Positions 1 through 12,000 of a stretch of 64,000 bases of DNA are shown piece by piece. Within the stretch, counting starts at the first letter, position 1. Each line of letters begins with the position of its first letter. The DNA is from Branchiostoma floridae. Taxonomy: Eukaryota; Chordata; Leptocardii; Amphioxiformes; Branchiostomatidae. The notes under the pieces are model-generated. The model saw only the letters and a list, made by a program, of their open reading frames with translations. It was not told the origin of the DNA and searched no databases. The DNA lies in contig NC_049983.1 of the NCBI RefSeq assembly GCF_000003815.2, positions 658,524 to 722,523 of the forward strand, in the 5' to 3' direction. Position numbers and translations under genes: made by a program.

Positions 1-317
1 ACGATTATTGTTATTGGCTCTATTTTTCTGTGTTGACCAATGCTTGATGTCATGACTGTGAAAAGTAGCAAGTACATTTAAAAATGTCGCATACTGGAAA
101 AAAAATCAAATATGCCCGATCAAGTGGGGTAGGACATGCACATGCCAGATCTGCCTTTTCACTTGCCGGCCCGGACAATAGGGTTAGTGGACTTGTCCAA
201 CCCTGTGCTCAATATTGTATCTCCTTGTGAATATGTATTAATGATTGTGAATTGTAGGCAATTCAGTGTCGTGAACACTGCAAAATCTCAACAAGTACAT
301 TTTGTATCTTGCATCAG

Positions 318-3300
318 ATGCTGCCGACAGTGAAGAAGCGAGCACGCCGAAAGAAGGGGAACCAAAGATGGCGGTTGTTCACGGCCAGCAGCAGGATCCG
401 CCGCCCGAGCGAGACATCCTACCGTTCTTCCTCAAGCCCTGTAACGAGAGGGGTCAGGGCAAGGTCGGGCCAGACGGGGAGCGGCTACAAGATCAAGGTA
501 GAAACTTGGTTTAAGTGTCTCTATAATTTCTGAACAATCTGCTGTCCTCTTTGAGTTTTTGCTATCTATAGCTAACAGTTTGAAATTGTACAATAGATAC
601 ACGTAGTCTCACATGAAAGAGTTGTCATTGTGTTAGAAACTTTAGAGATAAAATATGTTCAGTGACTTCAGAGTCAGTATATTGTAGTTTTCTTTTACAT
701 AACCAGGACTGCCTGTCAGACATCTTCCTCAGAGCTTCTGACTGGAATGCTGCTTCTCGCCGCTATAATGTTGCCTATGTAGGTGGCGCCTTTGCGTCGA
801 GAACACAATCCCAAACGTGGCTAAGTTTGTATCCCCCCCATTGTCCAGGCTCATCACTGGGGTTGAAACGTAAGCCGGTCAAAGACAGCAATAGTTGTGC
901 AAAAGAAAAGTCTAGTATCTTAATATGTTCTGCCAAACTGATAAAATAATTCTAAGGTCAGTTTTAAGGTCTAATGATGCATTCATGTTGCATGGCTGTA
1001 AGATTTAAGACTGATGTTGTTGTCTCAGGAAACGTCCCCTTGGACCTGTCAGACCTGACCTACCTGGCCATGGACTGGAGAAACCATGAGAAGTCCAAGA
1101 ACTACGTCCTGGTGCAGTCCAAACAACTGGTATGATATGTTTTACTTTAGAATTCGTTGATTTCTTCACTGTCTCCCCTTAAAATGTTGTAACAGCTTGT
1201 CTTACATATACGTACATGTATCATGTTTACTTCATATACTAATTGTATCTAGAAAGTGATAAGAGTAATATTGATTTAAGCCAATGATCGTGTTCAGTGA
1301 TGAAATATTCTAGGTCAGAAGTGCACATTAATGAACATGGTGGCCAAATGTAATGTTTCTTGGTTTTGAACATGTGCATCTGTGTTATTATTATTAATAG
1401 GAGTATGAAGAGGATGAAAGTGTCCATTCCACACCTACCTCAGGTAAGTTGATTATTACATAATTATAGTTCTTTTCCTTGGGCATGTTTTGCTGTAATG
1501 AATTTGATACCATCAATGAAAAACAAAGGAAGCAAGACATGAGTCTATGTTTATTGGGAATTGCCGAAACACAGACAGACAGAAAGACAACCTAGATTAA
1601 AGGAATACAATATAACCATAGTGATATTTTAGTGATAGACATTGATACAGTCAAACCTGTATTAGCGGCCACCTTTGCATAGCGACCACCTGGTCATTGC
1701 GGTCGCCTTTTGTCTGTCCCTTGGATTTTTCCCATTGATCTAAGCAATCAGAAATAGTCTATAGCGGTCCCCTTTCCATTGCGGCCTCGGCCACATGATT
1801 TCCGGTCCCGTGGATACAGAAACACAGCATATTGCGACCAAGTCTTTGTCGGCAAATTTACCAACGTTTCTTATGGCAATATCTATCATTTTCGGCTTAG
1901 GTTTGACTGTATGTTTTTTAATCATTATGTGTTTGTGACCACAGATGGCCCCATCACCCTACAGCAGTGTCTTCAGCTGTTCACAGAGCCTGAGACACTG
2001 GCGCCTGAGGAGGCCTGGTGAGTTCACAATCATTCTTAACGACTCATGCTCAAGAAAATTTTCTCTCAGGCTGGATATAATTCTAGATGCCACATCTAGT
2101 ATGGTTGTACACTTATTGTCTTGAATAATTATCAATCATACGTTTTGAAGCAAAGCCATCCAAGCAAAATCTACTAGTGTATCCAGTTGAAGGATATGAC
2201 AGAAGAGGCACATTATCATCCTAATCAAAGTCACAATATGTAGATAAATAAGAAACTAGTGTACCCTTCTCAGTACACAGGGCTCGAAATACTGGGTGCA
2301 TGTGCACCCAAGTGCATCCAAAATTGGAGCTGTGCACAGGGTGCACCCAAATATTCTCTTAGCTTTATGTATGTAAAGATATCAAAGTACACATGTATAC
2401 TAGTATACAACATATTCTTGACATCTAAGTTAGAAAGATGATGGAAATGTCTGTCATGGTTTAAGAATTTGATAGCTTGTAACTAAGTTTTATCATTAAG
2501 TTATTACTTAAACTTAAGTTAAGTGGTGCACCCAAAATCTTTTTAGTGCACCCAATTTTCAAAGCTGGGTGCACCAGTGCACCTAATCCCAAAAATGAAT
2601 TTCGAGCCCTGGTACAACATACCGATGTTGTTGTTTTTTCCCTCCTGATCCCCAGGTACTGCCCCAGCTGTAAGCAGCACCGTGAGGCCACCAAACAGAT
2701 GTCCCTGTGGCGTCTGCCTCACACACTCATCATCCAGCTCAAACGATTCTCCTTCCGTAACCTCATCTGGAGGGACAAGATCACCAAGATGGTCCAGTTC
2801 CCTCTCACGTAGGGGTCTTCATACAGTCTTCTTTTAGTTGTTCAGAGTCCTCCCCAGAGGATGGAATAAGGGAGGCCTTCCACTATACTCCTAGCTCAGC
2901 TCCACTATACTACTTTTGAAATTCAGTGTGTTTCTTCCCTATTTTCTTGGTTAGTTTTGCTAGAATTAATTGCATCACTTTTTTGGCATTGTCTGCAAAA
3001 CTTGTGAATGGGTGATGACCAAAACAAAAGTTGTTTTCCCACTTCACAACAAAGGAATCACTATAATATGTTATACTATGTCTTGTTGTATTTGACACCC
3101 TGTCATTGCAAAATGAACCCATGAATTTCCATGAAAGCGCAGCGCTTTTTGTTTGTTTGTTTGTTTTGCGTTGGTTTGGGTTATTTTTGCCATCCCCTCC
3201 ACTATACTAAAAAATTCTGTGGTTTTACTCCGAGTTTTACTTGAAGAAAGCACTACTCTGTATACTATAGACTGACACTTACATGTATGAGTGAAACACG

Positions 3301-6208
3301 CGTACATGTAATACCCAGGGCATCTGCTTGTACATCGACTTTGTCCAATAAATGTAGATGGGGGTGACGTTTTAGATGCATACAATGTATTAGTACATTC
3401 TGTATGGTCACTATCATAGATATCTCACTTAAACTTATGTGAAGCTTGCTCTTACTCCGGCTCAGCCTCTTACAAATTATCATTGGTTTAAAGGAATTCA
3501 TTGACCAAGTTATAACTTTGATTTAAACCACATTGAAGACATGTGGGTGATGCACAATTTCCTTGGTGTTATATTATGTATATTTATTATATGATCTTCG
3601 ATTTACATATAAGCTCTATATGTGATGCATTGTATTCAAATTTTCATCTCAAGTTTGTAACACCACTTGACCATTGACTGTATTTCAACAGGAGTTTGGA
3701 CATGTCCGGCTACTGTGGCTCCGATATCGGACCGGGAGAGGCCCCGCCCATCTACGATCTGTACGCGACGGTCGACCACCACGGCGGCCTGCTGGGCGGA
3801 CATTACACGGCCTACGCACAGCTGCCCGACACCTCGGGAAGCTCCAATGCCATTGGTGAGTCATCTATGAGACTTAGAGCTGCCTTCATTGGTTTACCAG
3901 AAAAAATTGTCGGTTCGAAAAACAGTTCAGTCAAGGCATCTACTGTAAATGCAGAAATGTTCGCGGCAGTTTTAGGTTTGCGGTTTTCGCGGTGGCCGCT
4001 TCACCGCAAACTTAAATCCACCGCAAACATTTTTCCATGGCAGTAAGAGATAACCGTGCATGGTGCTACCGAAATTAAAACCACCGTGAAAAGTCATTTT
4101 TCCTGCTACCGCGAAATTAAATCTCCGCGAACTTAAATGCATTTTACAGTATACTAATCTAATAGTTGCAATGTATGGTACAGCTATAGGGTTACAAAAG
4201 ACATGCTATCAGAAGTTTGTTTGTTTGTTTGTTTGTTTGTTTGTTTGTTTGTTTATTAAGGAATCTCAATTAGTGATGACATACAATGCGCAACCACTAC
4301 TCTTCCTCTAGTCTTCCGTAAAATAAAATAGATTATGACTACTATTTGCAAAATGTCGTCACACTTGTAAGTTACTCCATACTTGTAGTGAAGGCAGTTG
4401 CTTTTCTATACAATAAGCATTGCTGTGTCCTATACTTTTCGTACAAAAGTGAAAAACTTGAATTGACCATTAATGACTGTACCAAACTAAATGTGGCCAC
4501 AGTCTTCAATTTTTTTCTTAAAAAAAGAATGATAATATTATTAAAATCGGCAATAGATCGTTCTAAAAGAAACGATTGTTCTATATGATCTGCAGAAGAT
4601 CTCAGTGATACATCAAAGAGCAACGAGCTAAAAACAATGACCGTGATCTAGTCGCTGACTTCTAAAGACTCCCTGCATCCTTTAGATATACATGTATTTC
4701 TCAAGGTTTTCCTCTTTTTGGCATCCATATAGGCTGGCGCCTGTTTGACGACAGCCACGTGCGTGCCGTGCACGAGACAGAAGTGATGAGGCCGTCTGCG
4801 TACCTCCTGTTCTACCGGCGCCGTGGGGCTGACGTCCACGCCATCGGCCCGGAAAAACCGCTCAACGCTAACAAGGCAGAGGAAACATCTAATCAGGTAT
4901 GTGGAGAAAAATTTGATGGTTTACTGACATCATGGGGCTCAGTGTTCGGAACAGGCATCTTCTTACTTCAGAATTGGCTGAGCTACTTAATATTTATAGT
5001 ACTAGAGCTAGACTATAAAAATTATAGTTTTGAGGGGTGTTACATGTATCCTAGCTATCTTACTGGTAATTCAACAATTAGGATCTTTTCTCACAAAGAC
5101 AAGTAGTTTTCACCCTCCCACACTGGGTTGACTCTCGCAGCAATTACCTACAACATTAACCCTGCTTTTCCAGTGTCAGAAAAACTGTATTAGGGGAGTG
5201 GCCTCTAACCAACTGTCAGCCAATCAGAGAAATGGCTTCCTGTTGTCCAAAGGCACCATATAAGGTGTCTCATTGATATTCGAGAGCAAGATGACAGTAC
5301 TGGCATAACGTTTCACAGTTCTTTCAGCGTTTGTTTATCAGGTACCAAATTTAACATTTGACAGTTCTGTGGGTAGAGGGCAACCATGGCACCACCGAAT
5401 ACCGACTGAGCATACAAACAGCCATTACTGTAAATGCATTTAAGTTCGTGGGGATTTAATTTCGCGGTAGCGGGGAAAATGACTTTTTGCGGTGGATTTA
5501 AGTTCTCGGTAACACCATCGAATGCAGTCTAATACCTTAATACAAAAATGTTCGCGGTGGATTTAAGTTCGCATTGAAGTGGTCGCCGCGAAAACCGAGA
5601 ATATTAATCCACCGCGAACATTTCTGCATTTACAGTATCATCACACAAAAATAAACACTAAGATCTTTATGCATGCCGCGCCTTACACTTTTTGTTCAAA
5701 ATTTGCTATCTGGTTGCTGATTGTCCTGCGACAAATCAGGCAAGCTCAGTGATATTCATAAGCAAGACGAGGTTGATATTCAAATGTTAAAATAATCACA
5801 GCTAGAAGAGACTGCTTCAAATTTTCTTTTTTCCCTCGCACGGTTGTCGAGTTGAACAGGCTGCCGGGGCACACTGCCCAGGCCCCGTCAGTCGAGGCCT
5901 TTAAGGCCGGTTTGGCTGCCTTGCCCTAATCCGCAAGCCCCCACCCCCCTCAGCGACACCCCAGTGGGGTTTTTCGAGGGTAACGAAGACGAAGACAAAA
6001 AGTCAACCCTGTGTGGGATTGTGGTGTTAACCAAATTTTTCTCTTTTCCTTTCTCCAGGAGAGCACAGAAGACCAGGAGATGGCCACCCCACTGTCGGCC
6101 TCCAGCAGCAGCGAAGCGCAGGACAATATCAGCGATGATGATGATGACGAAGAAGTACCCATATACGAGAAACCCTTACAGTGTACCGACCTGGATGAGG
6201 TGGACTAA
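318..6208 (+). CDS. USP19: USP19-type ubiquitin carboxyl-terminal hydrolase, C-terminal 341 residues (5' part outside window)
   Basis: Eight exons read in one frame across GT-AG junctions: 318-497, 1029-1129, 1401-1443, 1945-2017, 2656-2808, 3692-3855, 4733-4896 and 6059-6208 (TAG... stop codon at the end). The phases match at every join. Seen: the second zinc-ribbon CxxC (YCPSC) opening exon 5, the USP core block [14 protein letters not shown], the His box [10 protein letters not shown] in exon 6 carrying the catalytic His, and WRLFDDS in exon 7 carrying the catalytic Asp, then the closing AYLLFYRRR. Peptidase C19 enzymes remove ubiquitin from proteins; the YDLYA...GWRLFDDS spacing and the YRRR end match USP19 better than USP4/11/15. 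The last exon adds an acidic tail (run of Asp/Glu, ending DLDEVD) and shows no hydrophobic anchor, unlike the ER-anchored vertebrate isoform. The catalytic Cys box lies upstream of the window. Orthology is from memory of the family, not a search. Confidence 0.9.
1648..1909. mobile_element. MITE with TA target duplication in a USP19 intron
   Basis: Perfect terminal inverted repeats CAGTCAAACCT (1648-1658) and AGGTTTGACTG (1899-1909), each flanked by TA (1646-1647 and 1910-1911). The interior (262 bp) is GC-rich, full of GCGGTC/GCGACC words, and has no open frame. TA duplication with a CAGT start is the pattern of non-autonomous Tc1/mariner-type elements. Confidence 0.85.
2278..2611. mobile_element. 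hAT-like foldback element in a USP19 intron
   Basis: Terminal inverted repeats CAGGGCTCGAAAT (2278-2290) and ATTTCGAGCCCTG (2599-2611), with a 5-bp direct repeat GTACA directly outside both ends. Subterminal GTGCACCCA words repeat many times in both orientations. The TIR start CAGGG resembles hAT elements, whose usual duplication is 8 bp; here only 5 bp match, so the class is tentative. Confidence 0.75.
3943..4149. mobile_element. CTGTAAATGC foldback MITE (family A), copy 1
   Basis: Ends CTGTAAATGCA and TGCATTTTACAG flanked by TA. Interior is a set of inverted CGCGAA/TTCGCG and ACCGCGAAxTTAAA words that fold back on each other. The same family occurs at 5428-5635, 20420-20596 and 44439-44640. 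No coding capacity. Confidence 0.85.
4218..4254. repeat. (GTTT)n microsatellite
   Basis: About nine uninterrupted GTTT units in a USP19 intron. Confidence 0.95.
5428..5635. mobile_element. CTGTAAATGC foldback MITE (family A), copy 2
   Basis: Starts CTGTAAATGCATTTAAGTTC and ends with TTCTGCATTTACAG, flanked by TA on both sides. Orientation is opposite to the copy at 3943. Lies in the last intron of the USP19 gene. Confidence 0.85.
5837..5996 (+). mobile_element. 3' end of a LINE, relic in the last USP19 intron
   Basis: A 30-codon frame ending at TAA (5927-5929) reads [15 protein letters not shown] then [15 protein letters not shown]. The pattern NxLP...[11 protein letters not shown] is the usual C-terminus of many LINE reverse-transcriptase proteins. 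A short GC-rich 3' tail follows. The rest of the element is absent. Confidence 0.7.
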
Positions 6209-8240
6209 GTGCTTGGCATTTCTGGACTTGAACACAATCGTTTTTAAAGCAAGAGCCACACCAAATGTATTCGTTACTCCTCTTATTTGCCAGTCCATTT
6301 AATGAAAAAAAAAAGGTCAGAGAAAAAGTCATACAGGATTTGTTATGTACATACACAAAAGAAATTCAAATCAGCTAAAACTGTGCTAGAAAAAGTTGTG
6401 TTTTTTTCTGGCAAACCATTATTGAAGCAAGTGCTAATATAACCAGTTTATATCAGTACTTAAAAATGTATCAGGTTCTCAGGCATAATAGTAGAAACAT
6501 TGCTCAGGTTTCACCTCAGGACAAAGCAACGCGAACAACTCTCTCTGGTTAAGCTTCATATTTTACCCCCCTCCACTAGCAGTAAGGGTCCTTTCAGTGA
6601 CTAAAACTTTGCCAGATGGCTGGACAAACTCCATAGATACAGCACAGTTTTTTGCATGTTTTGTTTGTGAAATTTGTTGTTATTTTTTTTTCAATCATAT
6701 CTTAACATTGTCCATTATATTCCAGATGGAAAATCAAAAGTCACCCAAATCCAGTTGTGTCAGGGTTGGACATGTTTTTAAAAAATTCACTGGCCCTTAA
6801 AGGGCTAGTACATTTACATGGTGTTTTTCACTTGCTTGAAATTTAAACAACATGATATTTATATGCTGCAGTCAATAGACATGTCCAGTCCAGTTTGGTT
6901 GTCAGGCCAATAAGTGATTTCCATCCTGTGAAGGGGGAGGGGGGCTAAATCAGGTTGAGTTAATAACAGTAGCAAGTAGAACAGTTATTGTTTGAGAGGT
7001 GCTTTACTTTATATATGAGCTCTCGGCACTTTGTATATAATGTAGTTTGGGGAGGCATACAGCTAAAAGAATGGGGGTTATAGATGTATACAATGTGAAA
7101 TAATAGTTGATAGTAGTTGGGTATTTATTGCACAGGTTACCAACTGTGGTTGTCTATTTCCATGCATTCTGTGTGTAATAGAAAGTAGGAAACTCTGCAC
7201 AAAATAGTTGTATTTCCTAAAGAGTTGGATAGAAAGAAGGATTGTGCTAGCCTGTATTAAGATAAGAAGGAAACATTTTACCCAAATTTAGGCCAAACTG
7301 ATGCAATTATAGAGATGACATCTTCAGACGTATCAATTTTTATCCGTTTCCAGAACGAGAACGCCTATTTTTCTGTCAAAAAATGACTGATTTTGTTGTA
7401 CATTTACTCCTTGCTCAAATAAGATTCATATTCTGTGTGTTCAGTCATATGTTAGACCTTCGTGACTAGCTCATAATGAATGCAACTTTTTTTTTTCCCA
7501 TCTTTTCTTTTTTACACACTTGCATCCAATTGCAGAGGATGTCATCTATATAATCAAATCAACATGGCCTTACAAGAAAAAGTTTGCACAAAGTTAATTA
7601 GTAAAAGTTTGTACCCGCAATTTGTACTTATTCACACATACTCACTTGTCCCTTACTGGCCATAGTTTATAACAGTATTAAAACTTTGGAATGTTGTCAA
7701 TAACCTTATATTACAGAGTGTTGAAAGCTGCGATATGTACAGACATATATAAAAAACATGGTTGTGAAGATGTGATGGTTTTCTAGGTCTAAAGAAGAGA
7801 AGTCAGCGTTACCGTTATGTTGCTGTTTTGAAGCGTAGTTCATTGTCATTTGGAGAGTATCTTTTGTTATGATATTCGAAGTAGATACTCATCCAACTAG
7901 ATATAATTTTGGAAACGGTCAGACATTTCAAACAGCTTCTGTTGTCTTACATCAGTTCCTCACTTTAGAGCCACCTCAAACATTTTGTCCTGTCTATACC
8001 CCCCCCTGCCTAGTACCCCCTTGTTTGAACTGAAAACTACCGCAACAATAAATGTACATGTTCCCCCTACCGCAAAATTAAATTGCTGCAAAACTTAAAG
8101 GTATTTACAGTATTTGTGAAGAAGTAGAGATATTGGAGTTGTGACAGCATTGCACATTTGTGTGCCACTTCTATGTACAATTTAGCTCTATGTGTTCATT
8201 CTTGAGAATTGGAATAAATGGTTTGGACTTGATTCTAGCA
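6209..8240 (+). other. USP19 3' untranslated region, no gene seen
   Basis: After the stop codon there is about 2 kb of AT-rich sequence without a credible reading frame. An AATAAA signal on the + strand at 8213-8218 is the best candidate for the end of the message. A decayed piece of the CTGTAAATGC foldback family lies near 8033-8112. The extent of the UTR is inferred. Confidence 0.5.
8213..8218 (+). terminator. Candidate poly(A) signal of USP19
   Basis: AATAAA on the + strand, the last such hexamer before the convergent minus-strand gene. Assignment is inferred from position. Confidence 0.4.
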
Positions 8241-8271
8241 TGCAGTTTGTTTGCTTTTGTACTACACATAA

Positions 8272-8340
8272 TGGCTTCTTTACATGCACATACACACGAA
8301 CACACGCTAAGATTCGTATGTGCCCACACACACACACACG
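8272..8340. repeat. CA-rich simple repeat
   Basis: ACACAC runs mixed with CATACACACG words, between the two convergent 3' ends. Confidence 0.8.
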
Positions 8341-8390
8341 TAAGAAAATGCAAACACAAGTAAGGTTTTGTCTGATCAAACAAATAGTTT

Positions 8391-8396
8391 TTTATT
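8391..8396 (-). terminator. Candidate poly(A) signal of the BRICHOS gene
   Basis: AATAAA on the minus strand, about 700 bp downstream of the stop codon. The convergent USP19 signal is at 8213-8218. If both are used, the two transcripts end close together without overlapping. Confidence 0.45.
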
Positions 8397-8822
8397 CAAA
8401 TGGAACACCACCAAATACAACACATCTGGTCTGAATGTTGTAACTAACACTTAAACTATTGTACAACGGTAACAGTACAACTATAAACTGTAAAGCAATG
8501 GGTATAAAAACGACTAAAATGCTATCAAATCTCAGTCTATATACATGCAACATTGCTAGGCACAAGACTGATCCATTCACCATTCAATCTACGATTCAAG
8601 CCTGGGGAGGCACCTTTCAAACTCTAGATCTGTACAGAGAAAACTAGCGTTCCTTGCCAAAGTGCATGTAGTGCGATCAACACAGTAGTTTAGCAAATTT
8701 GTAAACTTTCCATTTGCATGATATAGTCGCGATAGAAAACCCACCTTAAACAGATACTTTCGAAATTGCAAATACTAGTGATATATTTTGGTTAGCAGCA
8801 TTTTGAGTTGGCTAGAACCATT

Positions 8823-9052
8823 CCTGGCACTATGCCAGGTAACCTGGTCTCCAGTCAACCGTGGTTTGGACAAGCTTTCTTCGGGGCAGGAGAAGATTTC
8901 TTCCGCCCGGGTAATCTTTCGTACCCGGTAGTAGTTTTTAGGAGAATTCGTCGTACAAAATATACCGGGTGCGAAATATAATTCCGGCGGCAGAAAGCTT
9001 CATCTGCCCCGTGGAGAGCCTCGCCAATCCACGGTCAAACTGAGTGCCAGGT
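8823..9052. repeat. Imperfect inverted repeat in the 3' UTR of the BRICHOS gene
   Basis: The left arm runs from CCTGGCACT at 8823 through CCGTGG, AAGCTTTC and GGGGCAG to ACCCGGTA near 8935. The right arm is its imperfect reverse complement, ending AGTGCCAGG at 9052. Arms are about 100 bp around a short AT-rich loop, so the transcript should form a long hairpin. No target duplication was identified. Confidence 0.7.
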
Positions 9053-9089
9053 TATATTTATCAAAGCCAGGTTGACAGGCATTTCAAGT

Positions 9090-12000
9090 TTAGAAGCGGA
9101 ATGTGTAGGTGACTTTGGCGGACCCGGCGAAGGGGTTAGCCGTACCGCTGATGCTGTGACGGCCGCCGCCCCACGTGTAGGTAGGCGGCAGCCAGCTGAA
9201 ACCGTCCCGGTACTGGCGGCGGACCCGCTGGTGGCCCTCGGCGGAGGCGGCATCGTCCTCGGCAGGCCCGACGCGCAGGACGGTGTACCCGGTGCAGAGG
9301 TCGGCGGCATCGGTGCCGGCAAGGTTGCCCAGATCCGACACGGTCTCCAACACGTTCAGCTGCTCCTCTGGACCGTCATCTTCCGCAGACTCCTCGGCCT
9401 GGAAACGTAAAGTAGTAGGTTAGTAGTCGCCCTCGACTCTTGAGTCACTGGTAGTGTTACGTACAAGTCTCATGTAAGTTTCCAAACCGGGGCCCGACCG
9501 GGCAACTTTCGGGTACGAAAAGTATGATATAAAAGACACCAAACTACACAAGACGTAAAGAGAAAAGTATGCATTGCTATTTTTCGTTCCCCCGAACAGT
9601 CCGGACGGGCCCCGGTTTTGAAACACGGCTTCGCAAACGGCTTGCGTTTTCCGATAAGTACACGGGGACACCCTACTCTTCTCTATAACTTTGCTGTGTT
9701 CTTTGAGGGATCAGTCACACGAGTGCGTAAAAAACATGTCCATATTCAATTCAAGTCCGTATGAGTTGCGTATTGACATTATTTTAGCTCTAGTAAATTT
9801 CTCTGAGTAAACTTTGAGGTCGACAAATTGTTTGTGGTTCGATAACCAGGCTGCCAAAATAAAAAAATAGCTTCTTCCCCGCAAACTTTACCTAAACCAA
9901 TACTTTATCTAAACCAACAAAAAGTACGCAAGTCATACGGATTTGAATATGTACTTCTTTGTCCGCGCCCTCATGTGCGGAAATTTGACGCATGAAACTC
10001 TCTCATACACGGAGGAACCACGCGTTGTAGCTACTTTTCTCTCCACTTAGCAGTTCTTAAAAAGAGCAAAGAAGTTCAACGCACAGAGCTATACTATCAG
10101 ACTAAGTTGTATTAGTAGAATTTTGAAATCTATTCTGCATTCCTTTTCTTTGTAGTCTATAGTTGACCATACAAAAGTCACAGTACCTTTTTGTCGTATC
10201 AATAAAGCTTGTTGTTGTTGTTGTTAACCCCCCCTCCCCCTTGTGTGACCCATGTCCAATAGCTACAGAATCAGAGAAAGGCATCTCCCCTTCACGTCGA
10301 GAGGTGTGGGAAAGATTTAACAACTTTGAAATGTAGAGGAAATAAAACAAGTGACGTACCACCTCTCCCTTGGTGGTGGTCAGCATCTTGTCCAGAATGT
10401 CAGGAGTGAATTCCCGGGGGTTGTCCATGGCACGGACGAAACACACACGATCATCGTCATCCTTGTACACAATCAGGTTCTAAAATAACAAGAAGGAACA
10501 ATCAGCATGAAAGTTCATTCAGAGTTGGTAAATTACATAATGTGAAAATTGAACCTTTCTCCCACTCAAGAATTTGCTTGGTGATTATTGAAAATGATAC
10601 ATAAGTAGGAACAGATTACGGTGTGACCATTGTCTACTTCTACATTGCCCGGCACAAATACAAGAACTTCCGGAGCGACGGCGTTCATTTCTTTTTCTTT
10701 TCTTTTCTTTTTTTCATTTCTTTTTTTTTTGGGGGGGGGGGCGGTTATTCGCAATTGTCAACATTGGCTAAGATTCTCTATGCCTGGAAAGTGCGCCAAA
10801 CTACATTTTGAAACATAGAGAACATTTAGCCCATGTTGCCCCCCCCCCATACGCTATCTGGCATACAGTAGCTGTGAGCAGTGTGCAAGCAATCGTGCGA
10901 CTGCTAGTCAAGCTGTAAACACGGATCGCCTCTGTTGTCAAAGTTACCTGTATCGTTAATACTGTTGTATATTGTATACTATTGTATCGTGTATTTTGTA
11001 TTGTTACCAGGGCTATCACCTTGATAATAGCCTCCGGCTAGTTGGGTAGCCCTGGCTGTATTTCTTATGACTATACAGCCGAATAAATCAAATCAAATCA
11101 AACAAACTTAAGGCTTAGTAACATGGACGTAGTTAAGACACTGTTTCTCAATGGTAGATGATGATCCACAAAAAAAGACAAGCCTACCCGCTTGAAGTCC
11201 TTCCTGACAGTGACGGCCTGGTACTGTCCGTTCTGCGGTACGTGGAACATCTCCACCTGCTTGTCCAGGTCCACCGTGATCTGTTCGCTGACACGCCGCC
11301 CGTCCACCTCGTACACACGCACGTACACGTGCACCTGCAAGATAGAGGGATCCTTAGTTCAAATAGCGCTCCTAGCGGTAGGCCCGATAATTACCGCCCC
11401 CAGAAGTAGGGGGCATCGACCCCAGCCGGCGAGAGATTGTGTAAACACAGGCTACTTGAGTTCAATGCGACAGGAAACCACTTGAATATTTGTTTGTTTG
11501 TTTGGCTTTTGTCTTTATATATATAGCTGAGAGATTGTGAGGATGCGGCACTGTACAATATTGTGAGGATGCGGCACTGTACAATAACACACGAAGAGAA
11601 AAAAATATCACTACCTGTTCGGTCAAGGTTTGAACGGATGGCCTCCAAATACTTGTTGTTATTGTTTTGATGCGTTTAACACACTGCAAATGTTACTACG
11701 ACGAAGATATGCCACCATAGAATAAAACAATAGCGCCCCACCTGACGCCCGCTGTCGGAGCCCTTGTAAGGTTTGTCAGCCCCGTTTCTGTTGTTCCACA
11801 GGTGCGCTGACGCCAGCAGCCCTGCCACGATGATACCTGTCACCAACACCACAGTAACCGCCGTGATCACCCACTTAGTCTTCACCGAGCCCGACTTGGA
11901 CCCTCTTTCGTACGCCTGCAAGTAAGACAAAAATTCACGGTTAATCATTAAATATGACGCACCGTAGCAGGGAGATTTAATCCGACTTTGAACTGAAGAA

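Noticed and set aside
662-949. Open frame with an acceptor-like AACCAG at 706, a possible extra USP19 exon
   Set aside because: The exon ending at 497 (phase 1) joins the exon at 1029 perfectly to give [10 protein letters not shown]; adding this block breaks the frame and resembles nothing in the family.
9072-9410. Plus-strand frame opposite the last BRICHOS exon
   Set aside because: It is the antisense shadow of a GC-rich exon with splice-supported coding on the minus strand.
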